Below, piece after piece: positions 5,487-6,340 of a stretch of 6,340 nucleotides of DNA. The DNA is from Chitinophaga pinensis (GTDB lineage Bacteria; Bacteroidota; Bacteroidia; Chitinophagales; Chitinophagaceae): positions 1 through 6,340 of the forward strand of contig CALQKL020000130.1 in assembly GCA_943331145.2 (NCBI GenBank), given 5' to 3'. The notes under the pieces are model-generated. The model was not told the DNA's origin, ran no database searches, and saw nothing but the letters and a program-made list of their open reading frames with translations. Numbering within the stretch: position 1 is the first letter of the stretch; every line of letters starts with the position of its first letter. Made by a program: the position numbers and the translations under genes.

Positions 5487-6340
5487 TTACTTATGCATTA
5501 ATTTTCCAATTGCAGTTTCGTATTTATTTTTCCAGCCAGCAATATTTCCCCAATCTTCTCCATTAACAGCAATTTGAGATTGAGTTACTTGTCCAATGAA
5601 TTGTACTTGCAATGCTTGTTTACTGATATATGCTTGAAAACTGTTGTTATCTTTTTCTGAAACGGAAACCACAACCCTACTTTGAGCTTCTCCAAGCCAA
5701 TAAGCATCTTTTCTAATGCTATTATCTGATTGAGTTACATTAAAGCCGAGGTTGTTAAAAAATCCACTTTCCATTAAAGCTACAACTAGCCCACCTTCGC
5801 TGATATCATGTGCAGATTGTACCAATTTGTTTTTTATGATTGAAGCCACTAATTGTTGCATATCAAATTCTTCATCCAAATCAAAATAAGGTGCTGAAGA
5901 GAATTCTTGTCCGACGATTTTATGTAAATATTCCGAAGATCCGATGTCGTTTTTACTATTTCCAATTAAATAGATAAAATCACCTTCATTTTTGAAATAC
6001 ATGGTCATTTTGTCTTCTACAGAATCCATTACGCCTACCATACCAATTGTGGGAGTTGGGTAAACTGGTCCATCAGGAGATTGGTTGTAAAAACTCACGT
6101 TTCCTCCAGTAACAGGCGTATCAAATTTTACACAAGCAGCGCCCATTCCTTTAATGGCTTCTACAAATTGAAAATATACTTCAGGATCGTAAGGATTTCC
6201 AAAATTCAGACAGTTGGTAACACCTAATGGCTGAGCACCACTACATACAATGTTTCTTGCTGCTTCTGCAACAGCAATCATTGCGCCTTTGTATGGATCA
6301 GCAAATACATACCTGCTGTTGCAATCTGTGGTAAGTGCCA
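5487..6340 (-). CDS. purL: Phosphoribosylformylglycinamidine synthase subunit PurL, C-terminal part (5' end outside window)
   Basis: The gene uses ATP and ammonia (channelled from glutamine) to convert FGAR to FGAM, the fourth step of purine synthesis. The frame stays open from the stop to the right edge, so the ATG at 6279-6281 is internal: the codons before it read DCNSRYVFADPYKGA, a conserved PurL stretch. 283 residues are visible. In this numbering, EAARNIV is at 25-31, TNCLNFGNP at 41-49, PVTGGNVSFYN at 75-85 (glycine-rich nucleotide-binding loop) and AHDISEGGL at 176-184 in the AIRS C-terminal domain. The protein ends soon after that domain with no class I glutaminase domain. It is therefore the small PurL type (about 740 residues when complete), which works with separate PurS and PurQ; neither is in this window. 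pyrG follows 193 bases downstream behind a terminator-like hairpin. Confidence 0.97.
   Translation of the reverse strand, partial: ALTTDCNSRYVFADPYKGAMIAVAEAARNIVCSGAQPLGVTNCLNFGNPYDPEVYFQFVEAIKGMGAACVKFDTPVTGGNVSFYNQSPDGPVYPTPTIGMVGVMDSVEDKMTMYFKNEGDFIYLIGNSKNDIGSSEYLHKIVGQEFSSAPYFDLDEEFDMQQLVASIIKNKLVQSAHDISEGGLVVALMESGFFNNLGFNVTQSDNSIRKDAYWLGEAQSRVVVSVSEKDNNSFQAYISKQALQVQFIGQVTQSQIAVNGEDWGNIAGWKNKYETAIGKLMHK

Noticed and set aside
6279..6281. ATG as the start of purL
   Set aside because: The frame continues to the right edge with conserved PurL residues (DCNSRYVFADPYKGA), so this Met is internal.
1..6340. A hidden defence, mobile or otherwise novel system
   Set aside because: The window is almost fully occupied by recognised core genes with intact motifs. 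No transposase, integrase, attachment site, CRISPR-like spacing or toxin-antitoxin pair was seen.

Overview
The window looks like a chromosomal housekeeping segment from a low-GC Bacteroidota bacterium. Three things point there. The encoded proteins have a Bacteroidota flavour: a deformylase with an acidic insert, a CTP synthase with the PGFG rather than PGGFG spelling, and a secreted protein whose signal peptide ends in A-Q. None of the starts has a recognisable Shine-Dalgarno sequence; the upstream stretches are A/T-rich, as is usual in this phylum. The best promoter candidate has the phylum-specific TAnnTTTG form. PurL ends without a fused glutaminase domain. From memory this fits the Cytophaga/Sphingobacteria/Chitinophaga side better than Flavobacterium or Bacteroides, but that placement is tentative.

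All seven genes lie on the minus strand, so transcription runs from right to left. From the right edge: the C-terminal part of purL (purine synthesis, 5' end outside the window); a 193-base gap with a strong hairpin/T-tract terminator and a TAnnTTTG promoter candidate; pyrG (CTP synthase); a SpoU/TrmH-family RNA 2'-O-methyltransferase; a 111-base gap with short tandem repeats (TTTTCCAA x2, TTTTTAC x5); a UbiA-family prenyltransferase, probably in menaquinone synthesis; ruvX/yqgF, overlapping ubiA by one base (TAATG); def (peptide deformylase); and a secreted protein of unknown function. The left 62 bases hold no supported gene, only a weak promoter-like motif.

The genes serve general growth: purine and pyrimidine nucleotide supply (purL, pyrG), RNA modification and rRNA/DNA processing (trmH-like, ruvX), N-terminal protein maturation (def) and quinone synthesis (ubiA). 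Spacings of -1 to 111 bases from pyrG to the last gene allow one or two transcripts. There is no mobile element, CRISPR array, RNA gene or defence-like cluster, and I found no undescribed system. The points most worth a second look are the terminator-like hairpin just before pyrG, which lies downstream of the promoter candidate and could act as an attenuator, and the uncharacterised secreted protein.
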